Shown piece after piece: positions 24,501 through 36,689 of a stretch of 64,000 nucleotides of DNA. Numbering within the stretch: the first letter of the stretch is position 1; each line of letters starts with the position of its first letter. The notes under the pieces were generated by a model. It saw nothing but the letters and a program-made list of their open reading frames with translations, was not told where the DNA came from and did no database searches. A program made the position numbers and the translations under genes. The stretch comes from Dryas octopetala (lineage: Eukaryota; Streptophyta; Magnoliopsida; Rosales; Rosaceae): the NCBI GenBank assembly GCA_963921425.1, contig OY992833.1, forward strand, positions 12,503,738 to 12,567,737, written 5' to 3'.

Positions 24501-26822
24501 GAGATTTTATTTTTCTTGAATGTTATGTATATTCCATCTCTAGAAGCTTGAATCTCTGAAGTAGACATTGTGTTGATTGCAATGTTGTTCTTCACTATTT
24601 TTTCAATATCGATTCCATATGTTTGCTATTTTATGAATGATAATTGTGGAAAACTTGATTTGGTGGGGAAAATATATGTTTGCTATTTGATGAACAATCG
24701 TGGCTTGGTTTCACATTATACTGGTAGTGTGCCTATGCCTATCAGTGTTTTTTACTCTTCTTTCTTTTCCATTTCATTTCTAAATGTATTATTAAAAAAA
24801 AAAAATTCAATTCTAAATGTGGTAATTGATTCTCTAATCAATCATGATAAGCTGAACATGAAAACCTCCGTTCTTTTTTGTTTGTTCTTTTTCTTTTTCT
24901 ATTCTGCACTAAGATGATTCTAATAGCATCATCCCTTTGGCTTAAACATTGTATTTCTGTCTGCATACATTTTTTTTTTTATAGTCAAAAGCTTGTTTCA
25001 AAAGAAACACCAAACGTTATTAGCTAAAACTTTTTTGTATTTCTTTATGCAGACATTTTTCTGTCTGCATACATTTTAACGTATACTATTATGGCATATA
25101 TATTACTGTATTTTAAATCTTAATTATGTTGAGATCTTTCTCTTAATTATGCATCACTGAGAGCCTAGAAATTGATTAATTTCACTACTATGGTGCAGCT
25201 GGTTACCTGAATATGATTCATCAGATGAAAGAGCTGATTGCAGGAGCTGGAAAAAAAGTCTATACTCTAGTTATGGGAAGACCAAACCCTGCAAAACTTG
25301 CCAACTTTCCAGAGGTAATCTTTGACAATTGCCCATGGTGGGTTTAGAATATTTGAAGTTTTAATAACAGATTTTTATTTGTGGCAGTGTGATATTTTCA
25401 TTTACGTCTCTTGTGCCCAAACTGCTCTTCTGGATAGCAAAGAATATTTAGCTCCAGTAATTACTCCTTTTGAAGCCATGCTAGCTTTCAACAGGTACCT
25501 CATAGAATATGATCTAATGTTTATCTGCATTCAGTGTTACAAACTTAGGTTTTGCCTTTTCTTAGTTTTTGCTTGTATATACGATGGTTCATTTTTTTCC
25601 TACTGTCTTATGAAAACCACCCTCACATGAGATCATTTGTTATAATGTGTGCATTCAAATTACTATTAACATTGACAAGATTTATGGATTAGCTCTAGAG
25701 GTTCATCCCTGCCTGCTTAAAGTTCAATGTTTTCTTATCCCAGAGGATCTCAGTGGACTGGAACGTACGTAATGGAATTCCGCGATTTGATTAATTCTTC
25801 TCCAGTGGAATCAAGGAACCAGTCTGAAGAAGCACGATTTTCCTTCTTACAAGGTGGATATGTAGAAGATTTTGATCCGCAAGGTAGCTCTCTCTCTAGT
25901 CTGATAGTGATAACTGATAAGTAGATTTACTCTCTCCTAATGTTGTAGTTGTGGCAATTTGGAATGATAACATGATTTAAAAAATAGAAAACATTACATT
26001 TTGATTAATAAATTTTTGCAGTCATGAAGAACACTGGGACAAACTTCCCCCCACCCCCCCCCCCCCCTCTTTTAAAAGGACGTTTATCGGAAGTAATTTC
26101 CAATATATTAGCTCTTTGTCAAGAAGTTCCTAAATTGGAATAAGGTGAATAAATTAATTTATCTCCCTTAAATTGGTTGTTAGTGTAAAAGAAGGATATA
26201 ATTTGGTTCTTTTTAATTGTAAATGTTGAATGAAGAATTGCATGGATTCTATATTTGCCCAAACTTCTTTCGTTGAAAGTGAAGAACAATACAAAATTTA
26301 ATGGGGATATTTTATTGTTTGCGACTTTGTTCTGTTCCATTTGTACTGATAATTACCAAGATAATTGAATTGATAAATATCTTTTGTGATATTTGTTGGG
26401 AAGACTAATTTCATTGATGAACTGTTTAGGGATATTTGAACGTTTTGTCTGTACTTCATTCACCTATTTGTTTTATTTTGAACTCTTTTAATTATTGTGG
26501 GACTACAGTTCCTTTGTTCCACAAAAAAGAAAAATATTTATGTAGACATCTCGTTGTTGCATAAACAGGGAATGGTACTGAGGAAGACAACGAAGGAGCT
26601 CTTGCTTTAGCAAATGCGACAGAGAAGGCTCTGCAACTGCGCGACAATCCTAATTCTATAGTCAAACAAACAGCTAAATCTGGTGCGGAGTTTTTAGCAA
26701 CTCGATCTTACCAGGGTCTTGATATACATTATGATGGTTCCTTGCCAGAACCATATCTAATTGGGAGGAGTGGGAGGGCAGCAGGGTATGAGGATGAGAA
26801 GAACAGGCAGGAGAAATTGTAA
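21074..26822 (+). CDS. DPH2: Diphthamide biosynthesis protein 2 (2-(3-amino-3-carboxypropyl)histidine synthase subunit 2)
   Basis: Ten exons: 21074-21154, 21253-21467, 21587-21695, 22394-22739, 23555-23624, 24269-24336, 25199-25314, 25388-25494, 25744-25883, 26569-26822. Their sum is 1506 bases, a 501-residue protein, close to the family's usual plant length. All introns are GT-AG. DPH2 partners DPH1 in an Fe-S, radical-SAM-like complex that starts diphthamide formation on the target histidine of eEF2 in the cytosol. Supporting motifs are FPDELLKYSVRVVSAL after exon 1, MADTAYGSCCVDEVGA (the first Cys motif), VHYGHTCLSP, VGILVGTLGVAGYL, VMGRPNPAKLANFPE, and DIFIYVSCAQTALLDSKEY (the late conserved Cys), followed by GLDIHYDGSLPEPYLIGR. 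The ATG follows a GC-rich leader. Introns hold microsatellites, a MITE and an internal duplication. The gene looks intact. Confidence 0.96.
21470..21554. repeat. (TAG)n and (TA)n microsatellites in DPH2 intron 2
   Basis: (TAG)13-like run at 21470-21509, starting at the splice donor itself (GTGAGTAGTAG). A (TA) run follows at 21532-21554. Length changes would lie two bases from the donor core. Confidence 0.95.
23333..23447. mobile_element. Tourist-like MITE (115 bp) in DPH2 intron 4
   Basis: Starts GGGTGCGTTTGGTATCC and ends GAGCACCGAACATCCCC, an imperfect terminal inverted repeat. It is flanked by TAA on both sides (23330-23332, 23448-23450), the target duplication of PIF/Harbinger-type elements. 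It has the same end type as 28074-28402. Confidence 0.7.
23721..24198. repeat. ~235-bp tandem duplication in DPH2 intron 5
   Basis: Copy 1 (23721-23963) and copy 2 (23964-24198) share, in order, GAGAAAG.CCACT.TACC, GTAGGTTGAGATGA, TGGTTTTCATTTTGGGTCA, TTTGACCATCA.ACCC, CTCTTAAACAA and TTGTGACATG. They have diverged by substitutions and by a poly-T run in copy 1. Confidence 0.85.
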
Positions 26823-27752
26823 TCAATGTAAATAAAGTGGAAAGATAATTTGAAAAATGGATTTCACGAAGACTTGCGTGAGAATATTCTCCTTAGGAGA
26901 AGTAGATGCTGGGAAAGTAGTCCAGGCAGCAGTCCCAGAGGGACAGGCAAGGGAAAGAGCATATTGTGAAGATTTCCTTGCAGCTTGGCCCCTAGGAAAG
27001 CTATTTGCCAAAGAGGAATCTATAAGAAGCGCATGGTACAATTTGCTAGACATTTTTGTTTCAAGGTAGTATGAAATTTAATGAAATAGTGACATGTAAT
27101 GAGCAACTAAAATTCCTTAGATGTATGATTGATGAAATGATAGCATGCATTTTCTGCCCCCTTTTAGGTTTACAAGTTAATGGAATGATAGAAAATTTGC
27201 TTGCCATTGGAAGCAAAGTAAATTTGCTTTCCCACTTTCAATACATGTTTAATATCTTGTAATGTTTAGTGAGCTTTCGTTAAGGAATTTTTCAAATAAT
27301 TTATTTAAAAGATTTTTTGTGGGGTTTACTTTATATTGTATTTCAATAATCTAATACGTTTATTTTTTAGGCCTTTATTTTAATATCATTCCTACCATTA
27401 GACAAATTTGAACCATTAATTAAGATATATAATTTTGATCAAATAAATAAACGAACATAATGTATTTGATAAACTTTTGAACTGATGATCACTTAATCTA
27501 ATGGTTAAATTGAACTTACATTTTTACTTCTTTTACATTTTTTCGGACCAAAATATCCTTTATTACTGTGTCGATCAAAATTTTGATTTGTGTCGACCAT
27601 CAAAAATTTGTGTCAACCATCTTGTTGGGAGGGCAGATCTAGAGGTGAATATTCGTGTCGACCATCTTCTTCGTGTCGACTAAATATTCCACCGAAAAGT
27701 TTACATCTGTAATTTTTGCATATTATTCTTTTCTATTGAATCTAGATCTGGT

Positions 27753-27792
<40 letters not shown>

Positions 27793-28070
27793 CAGATGTG
27801 GAGGCGACGACGCAGAGGGAGGGTCGTAAGGGAGAAAGAGGAGTCGCGGAACTAGCTATTGGCCTAATGATATTTCTCTCCATAATTTTTTTTGTTTTTT
27901 GTTTTTAAAAGCTGAAGTAATTGTAATAGAAGGATTAAGATGTTACAAAGTCTGCCTACGTACATGAGTCTCCCTAAAAGGAAACCTCATGTACCCAATA
28001 AACAAGTGAATTACAAGAGTAAGTTTAGCTAAGTGGTGCTTATTATAAGAACGAGAAATATATGAACAAC
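26823..28070. other. Intergenic, no gene
   Basis: The first part is probably the DPH2 3' UTR. Between 27570 and 27680 there are four spaced copies of TGTCGACCATC-like strings. A (GA)n run is at 27755-27791. A short open frame at 26857-27069 has no domain and no conserved feature that I can see. Confidence 0.5.
27755..27791. repeat. (GA)n microsatellite
   Basis: About 18 perfect GA units. Confidence 0.95.
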
Positions 28071-28073
28071 TAA

Positions 28074-28402
28074 GGGCCCGTTTGGTATCTTACTCAAATT
28101 TTTTTTTTTAAATTAAGATATTTTTTTAAATGTGAGTTTTCAAAATCAATTTTTAAAATTTGAAAACGTGTTTGGTATGAAATTTGAAAACAATTTTTAA
28201 ATTTAAAAAATGATGACATCTAAGAAAAAAAGAAGTGTAAAAAAAAAAATTAAGCAAAAATGATGTTTTATCATTTTTAAAAAGAGGCATGTTTTTGAAT
28301 TTTTTTAAAAAATGGTCTACAAAACACGTTTTCTTGACTAAAACTTATTTTTTTATTTTTGAAAACAAAAAATAATTTTTAAATAGAATACCAAGCAGAC
28401 CC
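28074..28402. mobile_element. Tourist-like MITE (329 bp)
   Basis: Starts GGGCCCGTTTGGTAT and ends ATACCAAGCAGACCC. It is flanked by TAA at 28071-28073 and 28403-28405. The interior is poly-A/T-rich with complementary halves (GAAAACGTGTTTGGTATG near the start, ACAAAACACGTTTTC near the end). There is no coding capacity. Confidence 0.85.
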
Positions 28403-29766
28403 TAAATTTGGAAAAACACGCTAAAAACCTCTTAATTAGTATCCTCCGATAGGTGTCCATCGGATGCCAAGTTTTCCTGGCCCAAGTTCTAATTCTCCAT
28501 CTTCATATTAAAAAAGGAGAAAAAAGAAAAAGAATACGTTGTTAGAAATTTACCAAAGTTATTCTCAGTCAGATGGAATAGTGGCATGCAATTAATGGGC
28601 AGCTGGATTTTCTTATGTATTATTTGACAGAGTCTATATACCAATTTTCGAAAGTTCATTTAGAGACAAGAAATACAAGTGATGGATTGGTCTTGATGGA
28701 TAGAGACAAAGTCAATAGGCATGGGAATGGAATACCATAACATTGTCTGCTGGACATTTATTAGTCAAGCCATCGATCTCCAATTCTTCATGTAAATCAC
28801 GCACGCGTTTTTTCTGGGGGAATATTTGCCAAAGGTTACAAGAACATTCTGTGATGCCGTGCATGATGTAATTTGATGTATTTGACAACTTGGCTAAACT
28901 GGCTTTCCTTTCCTGGACGGCGCATGATGTAATTGAGGTGGGAAGGAAGCCAATAAGGTACAAAATTGAAAAACTGTTGCATGCATGAAATCCTTTTGTA
29001 ACAAGAAAACAGGGTTACACATGTTATGGTTCTAATAATTTTTTTTTTTTGATGGATTGAGATATGGCATTACTCAAGAAATTAATTAATAAAACAGCAG
29101 CACATGGCAAAAAAAAGGGATAAAATATAGAAAAATTATTTTGTCTTGGGCTTTAATTTTTTTTATTTATTCATAAATATTCAAAGAAATACATGAACTC
29201 TTGACCTTTTTTCATAGAAAGAAGATTGAGTATCCCTATTAGACCAAATTAATAGTTATTTATCTCTAATAGCTTTCTAAACCCAGAATATAAATTTAAA
29301 CTAACCTTTAATTTTAACCTAAAGCGATGGTTCTGACTTCTAAGTAGGTTAACTTGTTTGGAGGTTGAGGCCGGGGTGGGGATAAGGCAGAACCTAGGTT
29401 TTTTTTAGGCTAGCTTTGCCACTTTTTATGGAAATTAAGGGTAAACTTTGGTATTTTCAGTTTCGGTGGCTGATTAACTTTGTCAACACCGGACCAGGAC
29501 TGTAGTCTATTAACGTATACACTGCGAGTCTAAACATATACAAAGTCCTATATCTTTCTAGGTAGACTAGATCGATCAATCAATACCAATCTAGACTAAT
29601 AATAATGGGAAGCTGCCCACCGAAACTTCTATGCAAGTAGGTACAACATTACAGATGTATTGGGATATATTAATCACAAGGTAGAGAAACCAATTTGAAT
29701 ACAAGTCAACGAAATTAGGTCCATGGAAATTACAAACCATGCATAAATGCATGCATATGTTTTTTT

Positions 29767-29774
29767 TATAAATA
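29767..29774 (+). promoter_or_regulatory. TATA box of chitinase gene 1
   Basis: TATAAATA within TATAAATATCCAA, 53 bases before the ATG. The same 13-base string precedes all three chitinase genes in this window. Confidence 0.8.
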
Positions 29775-29819
29775 TCCAATTAAACACCCAGTATTATTAT
29801 TATTCTCCTCCATAGCAAA

Positions 29820-30968
29820 ATGGGTTTCCATAATATTCACACAAGAAAATACCTGGTAAGCCTGATTGCAGTACTAGTATTTGTAACTGGAGGCCTGCCC
29901 AAACAAGCAGTAGTAGTAGCTCAAAACTGTGGCTGTGCCCCAGAGCTGTGCTGTAGCCAATATGGTTATTGTGGGAGTGGGAGCGAGTACTGCGGCGAGG
30001 GTTGTCGAGAAGGCCCTTGTAGTACCACACCAACCACACCAACTAATGGTGGCTCCGTGGGTGACATTGTCACACCCGATTTCTTCAATGGGATCATTAA
30101 CCAGGCTGCTGCTGACTGCGCCGGCAAGAACTTCTACACGCGAGCGGCTTTTCTTGACGCTGTCAACTCTTACTCCGATTTTGGTCGGGTCGGTTCTGCC
30201 GATGACTCTAAACGTGAAGTTGCAGCTTTCTTTGCTCATGTCACCCATGAAACTGGCCGTAAGTTCCTTTTTTTTTTTTTTTTTTTTTTTTTTCTAGCTC
30301 CCTATATCCCCATTCATTGATTTCATATATACAATTGACTGATGTGCACTATACATACATAAAATGCTCTGTTTGCAAAATTCGAATACTAAATGAGCCT
30401 TAGAACACTCCCTTACATTTCACACACAAATTGCATATGTATTTCGCTAGAGAGAGAACCCTACAGATATATACCTACTTACTTAAATATATTATATAAA
30501 AGATGATACTTTAGGTCCATATACTTTCATGAAATTTCCATTTGGTCATTTTTTTTGGCAATTTCAGATTTGTGCTACGTAGAGGAGATAAATAAGGCCA
30601 CATACTGCCAGGCAGACAGAACAGACTATCCATGCAACCCAAACAAACAGTACTACGGGCGTGGACCACTGCAACTAACTTGGAATTACAACTATGGGGC
30701 TTGTGGAAACAGCATTGGTTTTGACGGCTTAAACTCTCCCGAAACCGTGGCCTCAGACCCTGTCGTTGCATTTAAGACTGCGTTGTGGTTTTGGATAAAC
30801 AATGCTCGTCCGGTTTTAAGTCAAGGATTTGGAGCAACAACTCGAGCCATTAATGGTGATGTGGAATGTGATGGTAAAGAACCCGCCAAAGTTCAAGCCC
30901 GGATCAACTACTACACTGACTATTGCACCCAACTTGGTGTTGATCCTGGCACTAATCTCTCTTGCTAG
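29820..30968 (+). CDS. Secreted class IV chitinase (GH19) with hevein domain, gene 1
   Basis: Two exons, 29820-30258 and 30568-30968, encode 279 residues. The intron is phase 1, GT-AG, and splits the codon after HETG. Residues 1-34 are a signal peptide (cut likely at VVVA/QN). Residues 36-67 form a hevein-type chitin-binding domain with eight Cys (37, 39, 44, 45, 51, 58, 62, 67). A Thr/Pro linker follows, then the GH19 domain. The catalytic acids are expected at Glu144 (HETG) and Glu153 (CYVEEI). The signature FKTALWFWI and the substrate-cleft GRGPLQLTWNYNYG are present. The enzyme cuts beta-1,4-GlcNAc chains of fungal or arthropod chitin in the apoplast. The short loops fit the compact class IV (EP3-like) type. 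A poly-T run of 26 follows the donor. The gene appears intact. Confidence 0.96.
30268..30293. repeat. Poly-T tract just after the splice donor of chitinase gene 1
   Basis: 26 consecutive T starting nine bases after the donor GT. Chitinase gene 3 has a (CT)n tract at the same intron position. Confidence 0.95.
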
Positions 30969-31330
30969 ATACATCATACATGATATAGAGACTAGCTAAT
31001 ACCATGAATAAAAAGTGCAGCCTAAAATATATAAAGAAAGCCAATCGCTCCCTAGCTCACATGATATATATCATGAATATATATCATATGCATGCATCTT
31101 CCAATTGAACCATGGAACTATGGAAGGAGAGGACTACCTCCTGTTGTGTAGTCCACCCATTAAATAAATAAGGAGCACGTGCACATTACTGCATTCTTAC
31201 ATGGGTTAATTATCTAGCTAAATTTTGGCTCCATGATGATCTGATTGAAAGAATAATATAGGTGGTGTCAGAAATTACCCCAAGAAAGCAAAAATTATAA
31301 AAATCAATCAACTGAAGAAAAAAAAAAAAC

Positions 31331-33344
31331 AAAATAAATTAAAACACTTACTCATGTGTTCGGATTTGAAACCATGTCGATCAATCTCCCATTTAATTAA
31401 AACATAATTAAACACCTACTCATGTGTTCGGATTTGGCTTGATGATTATGTTTTAGGTACGTTGCCTTTACAGGCACATAAGGGGCGCGCGGCGCTGTGT
31501 ACAAGCTACCATGGGCTGTAGCTCAAAAGTTTTAGAGAAAATAAGTTAAATAACGATGTTATATACATTGTAGATCAAAAGTTTATTTACAGCCCACCCA
31601 GTGAAGAGTAAGTTAGCTCAATCGATCTATTGAGTACTCTTAGTCCAATTCTTTAGTTCTTAACTCATTGAAATTAATATATTACACTAAATACATTATT
31701 TCTATTAAATAAAATATAATTTTTATTTATGCATGTTAAAGTTTGTTACAATTTACAAATAAAGTTTGATTTATAAGATTTTACCTAGATTAAAAAAAAA
31801 AAGTCATTAGGTTATATTATTATATATATCTATTCCCTTTTTTAAAATTAATTCCTGGTTTCACCTTTGCATCATATCATATTTAATTTTCTCCAATTAT
31901 CTCTCAAAGTTTGGGTTGATTTTGTTTCAGGCAAGCTAGATTTAGTTAATTGAAGAAGATCATTTCATGCATATACACAAATCGTACAAAGTAACATCTA
32001 TATTCATTACTGTCACATGTATATTAATTATAACATATATAATAATATGACACGGGGAATACACACAAAATTGTTAGCTCAAGTAAACTGTATGCATATA
32101 TATAATGTATGCACAGTCCCTCCATGCATGATGGTTTGGATCTTATTAATAATGCTCTTTGTTCAATCGTTCTTGATTAGTAATTTGTACCGTATGTGAA
32201 TAATTCATTATATATTACAGTACTAGTCTCTTGGCATGAGCATATACCTTTCTTATGGTGCATATATTTAAAATATATTTTTATCAAGCACACATTGAAA
32301 ATAATTTTATATAAATTTTCATTCTTTTCTTTTTGGGTCTGAATAAATTATCACTTTGATTGTATTTTTTTTAGGTTAAATGACAATTTTAGTCAATGTA
32401 CTTTGCTCTAGGTTTTACTTTTTTTTTTTTTTTTTGGTTTTAATTTTTTCAATTTTGATCCTATAGTTTATTTATGATTGCAATTGATGAAAAATCCCTT
32501 AAAACCGTTAAATGGTTGGACAAAATGAGCATGTGATTGAGAGGCACAATTCGAAATGTCTGCGTACAACCATTTAATGTCATGCTCATTCCATACAATC
32601 ATTTAATGGAATTAAGTAATTGTTCTTAAATTACAACAATTAATAGGAATTGGAGGAATATGCGACAATTTTTTCTAGGAAATCCTCAACGAAAAATACA
32701 CACTATCACCCTCTTTTATATCTAATCGATCATAACCACGTACTACCTACATTTTACGAAATTGTGGACCACAAGTAGGAGCTAATAAAAAGATGTGTGA
32801 TCTCATAGAAAGACATCACAATCCCTTGTGGAAAAAAAATATATATATATATAAAATATATATATATTTCTTGAGAAGGAAATAATGATATAAAATTCCT
32901 ACCAAAATAGCTAAACGTTTCAACCCATAAAAACTCCATTGAACCTCTTATGAATGGTAACTTTACAATTAATTTTATTATAAGAGGTTCATATATTGGG
33001 TTCATCTAGGTCTAATTATAAAGTTACCATTTGATCCTCTTATAATAAAATTTCCTTTAGTTGACAGTTTAATTAACTAAGGGCATTTTATGCACGTACT
33101 TCAAAGAAAACTAAGGGCATGAGATTTTAAATGTAATTTCACCTAAGAGACTTGCATGTTTGCTTTATTTATATAGATAGATAGATTAGCTAATAATGGA
33201 ATACGCTTTGAGCGGAATGGTAAAGATATATCATGGTATACCAACTATCTATTCGTTTAGTAGTATTTTTCTTTATAATATTAGGGGTTCTAAGTTCAAT
33301 TTCCCCCCTCCATCTCCATATTGAAAGATAAAAAAAGAATACAT
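31331..33344. other. Intergenic, AT-rich, no gene
   Basis: Contains a repeated ACTCATGTGTTCGGATTTG (about 31350 and 31425). Near 32370-32420 there is a possible truncated MITE end (TTAGGTTAAATGACAATTTTAGTC) resembling the ends of the element at 51944-52391. A (TA)n run is near 32840-32866. No coding or RNA gene is supported. Confidence 0.5.
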
Positions 33345-34743
33345 CATGGTATACGTTGTTGAAAAATTACCAAAGTTATATTAATAATTTTACATATGTT
33401 ATAATTTAAATAAATTAAATACATCGCCATGTCATGTTACATGAAAAAACTTTCTCTTCAAATGAAATATTAGTGGCATGCAATTAATGGGCAGCATATG
33501 ATTTTTTCTTAGTTTCCATTTCTTTTATATTTAGCTAAAATTATTTGACATAGTCTATATATACGTACCAATTTCTGAAAGTTCATTTGGAGACAAGAAA
33601 TACAAGTGATGGATTGGTCCTGATGGATAGAGACAGAGTCCATATATATGCTAGACATTTAGGTCAAGCCATCTCCATTTAAATCACGCATGCGTTTTGA
33701 TGGGGAATTGTTTGGAAAAGGTCACAAAATTTGGGATATTTTGGGGGAATTGTTTGGCAAAGGTCACAAAATTTGGAGCATTCTGTGATATGCCGTGCTG
33801 GGAATGATATGATTGACAACTTCGCTAAACTGGCTTTCTTTCCTGGACGGCATGATGTAATTGATCAGTTGGGAAGGAAGCCAATAAGGTACAAATTAAA
33901 GAAAAAGTGTTACTTGCATGTAATCCTATCGTACCGAAAAAAAAGTAGAAAAAGAAATACGATGGATCGAGATTTTGCATTACTCTTTTTATTTTTTATT
34001 TTTTTTTTTTATAAAGCAAATCATTGCACTAAAATAAGGAAAAAAATTTACAAACAGGACACATACTTTAATGGTTGTTTCATTTCAGGACATTAATTTT
34101 GATTCGTATTAATAAAGTACACATACTTTTATTTTGTGTTAATTAAGGACCCTATTTTTTTTTTTTTCAGTTTTTATCTCAAAACAAAACAAAAGCCCAC
34201 AGAACCATGGGATAGAGTGAGTGAAGCAAAGAAGTCCACAGAAACTCCACGTCGGCATCGAGCATACACTACAACCACCAAACGGAGCCAAAGAGGCTCC
34301 GTAGGAATTAGTGAACTAATCGCGTTTGAAACCACGATCCCACCAACATTTATGAAGCATCAAGTCTGATTAGGATCAAGATGGCGGATCAGGAGGTAGT
34401 AATCGGCGGAAGAGGGACCGGTACTGGCGAAAATAGTGACTTCCCAATACTTTGTGACAAGAACTAAGACTGAGAGAACATGGAAGATAAATCTCTATAA
34501 CTGAACATCTTAGCCCAAAACAAACCTAACAAGAGAAAATAAAGAAAGGCCCGCAAAGTAAACTAGCAAAACAAACCAAACAGAGGGAGGTGGGCGGGGA
34601 AGTAAGTGGGTGGGTGGGCGTTGGAAAAACTTCCAAAAATGAAAGTTGGAAAAACTCTCACTTAGAGGGAGGAGAGTATCCCTTGTGATCCAAGGGTTGG
34701 GAAGAGAGGGGTAGGGGAGGGGAGGATCTGGATTTGGGGGGGG

Positions 34744-34746
<3 letters not shown>

Positions 34747-34807
<61 letters not shown>
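34747..34807. repeat. (GA)n microsatellite
   Basis: About 30 GA units preceded by a G run. Confidence 0.95.
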
Positions 34808-34810
<3 letters not shown>

Positions 34811-34984
34811 GGAAGGGAGGGGAGTGGCGGCAGCAGCTGACTCTCAATTAATAGATTTGGCATTACTCAAGAAACTAATAAACGAAGGAATGAATATAGG
34901 ACGTACGATAAAGGTTTTAAACTTTTTTAATTTTTCATAAATTTTTTAAGTATATATCTTTAAATATTAAGGACAATTTTATGC

Positions 34985-35265
34985 ACACATTGAACATTCG
35001 AAAGCTCAACACTTTTGAATGTTCAGTGTTATTGCATCGTAGTTAACTAGTTAAACTCATTGCTACTATGCTAGCTTTTTCACAGTTGTGTCAATTTTAT
35101 ATTTGTGCATAAATTATAATTATAAATTTGTAAAATCCTATAAACCATGTTAAAATATACTTACACATTCAAACAATCCTTAATAACCTTAAAAATATAA
35201 TTATAACTACATTTTTCAGTGTCGTTAACAAATGTAGGAAAAAAAAATACATAAACGCTTTTGAA
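34985..35265. repeat. Member of a MITE-like family (copy 1 of 3)
   Basis: Shares the ordered string ..TAAACCATG.TAAAA.A.AC...CACA.TCAAA...TTA.TAACC with 45597-45850 and, inverted, with 38930-39085. It begins with a hairpin: TGAACATTC at about 34989 pairs with GAATGTTCA at about 35018. Confidence 0.5.
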
Positions 35266-36616
35266 TATTTTTTAAAGTTGTGGATTTTTGAAACATTTTA
35301 TGGAAAATACACAAGATAGCTAGCATTTTATGAAAAATATACACAAAGTTGTGCAATTTTTATTTTTATTTTCAAGTGGTATGGTCCAAAGCCTAAGAAG
35401 TTTGGAATTTGTGGTATCCACGCAGTCAATGCACTCCTGCTTGACTCAGTGAAGCAGACAACTTAATTGTTCTCCGCTCCGCAATTAATGGTATCGCCTG
35501 GTAAGAGCGAGTTGAACTTGAGCCATATATGGATGAGTGAGTTTGAGTTGCGTGGAACTTCTCACTCCTCAGGATGCAAGGGAGAGGCTGCTTAAATTGG
35601 TCTTTACAAAATTATAGAGACGTAATTGAAAAAACACCCAAAAGACGTGGACTAATTAAATTGGTCTTTTCCTTCCTTAATTATCGGCAACTTGATCCAT
35701 TGCTCTCTCATCGAAAATCAAGTGTTGCTTGTCAGCTTTTGCCTTTGCCTACTACAAATTTCTTACAAATTTACAATGATAGTTCTTCTATAGAAAAATA
35801 AATAAAAATAATTATTACATTAATTAATCGATAAGCTAGAGTTCTTCCATAGAAAATATTAAAAATAAAAATAATTCTTCAACAGTACTTTTCTAACCAG
35901 TTAACTACATTATTTGGAACCAAAAATGAAGAAAGGTTTTGTTCCAGGTAGACCTCTACTATTGTCGTGTGCTTAAGGGTTGAGGGGTGGGGATAAAGCA
36001 GAGCCTAGGTTAATTTTTAGGCTTGCCACTTGTTAAGGAAAAGGTAAAATTCTGGTTAGCAGTTCTCTATTGATGACTGCAAATTTAAAATTTGCAAATG
36101 TGTATAATTTCATTATTCTGTGTAGGACTTGCATATAGCATACGCATGACTTGATTCTAGCTTGTATAGAACTATACGCCCATGCTATATGCAAGCCCTG
36201 TATAAGATTCAATAGATGCATTCACACATTTTTAAAGTTGTATAAAATTAAGGATCGAAACTTTGATATTTTTAATTTTTGTGGTTGATAATAAACTTTG
36301 TCAACACTTTGACCAGTAATAGTCTATTACTACGAGTCTAAAGGGTCGATCTAAACGTATACAAAGTCCTATCTTTCTAGGTAGACCACTAGTACTAGTG
36401 ATGCCAAACTAGCTAGATTAATAATGATTTATTAATGGGAATAAATACATAGTATTGAGTCTATTGACCATGTGCAAGTAAAATTTACTTTACAGATGTA
36501 TTGGGATTAATCAGAAGATAGAGAAACCAATTTGTTGGTCCTGTTTACAAGTCGAGGAATGGGGTCCACATTGAAATTTCAAACCATGTATGCATACATG
36601 CATGCATATGTTTCAC

Positions 36617-36624
36617 TATAAATA
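36617..36624 (+). promoter_or_regulatory. TATA box of chitinase gene 2
   Basis: TATAAATA in the conserved TATAAATATCCAA, 73 bases before the ATG. Upstream, TTTGACC at 36308-36314 is a W-box-type core. The matching place in gene 1 reads CCGGACC and lacks it. Confidence 0.75.
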
Positions 36625-36689
36625 TCCAACTAAATGATCTTAACCTTCTTCATAACTCATTAAGTACTATTCCCCTAGAGTTAGCAAAA

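Larger units (their letters stand above)
28540..31330 (+). repeat. Tandem segmental duplication, unit 1 (contains chitinase gene 1)
   Basis: Shares ordered blocks with 33345-38700. These include AGTGGCATGCAATTAATGGGC, the GAGACAAGAAATACAAGTG block, the GGAAGGAAGCCAATAAGG block, GGGGTGGGGATAA.GCAGA.CC, the promoter, the coding region, and the 3' flank to TGTTGTGTAGTCCACCC. Coverage is interrupted by insertions in unit 2. Confidence 0.85.

Noticed and set aside
26857-27069. 70-codon frame just after DPH2
   Set aside because: It lies in the likely 3' UTR, with no splice context and no known motif.
29874-30248. 124-codon minus-strand frame opposite chitinase exon 1
   Set aside because: It is a mirror of a conserved GH19 coding exon; the same shadow appears in gene 2.
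33731-33900. RNase H-like string (CRAGNDMIDNFAKLAFF) in the chitinase duplication unit 2
   Set aside because: It is vaguely like the RNase H end of a non-LTR element, but too short, and the unit 1 copy (28855-28960) does not preserve the frame.
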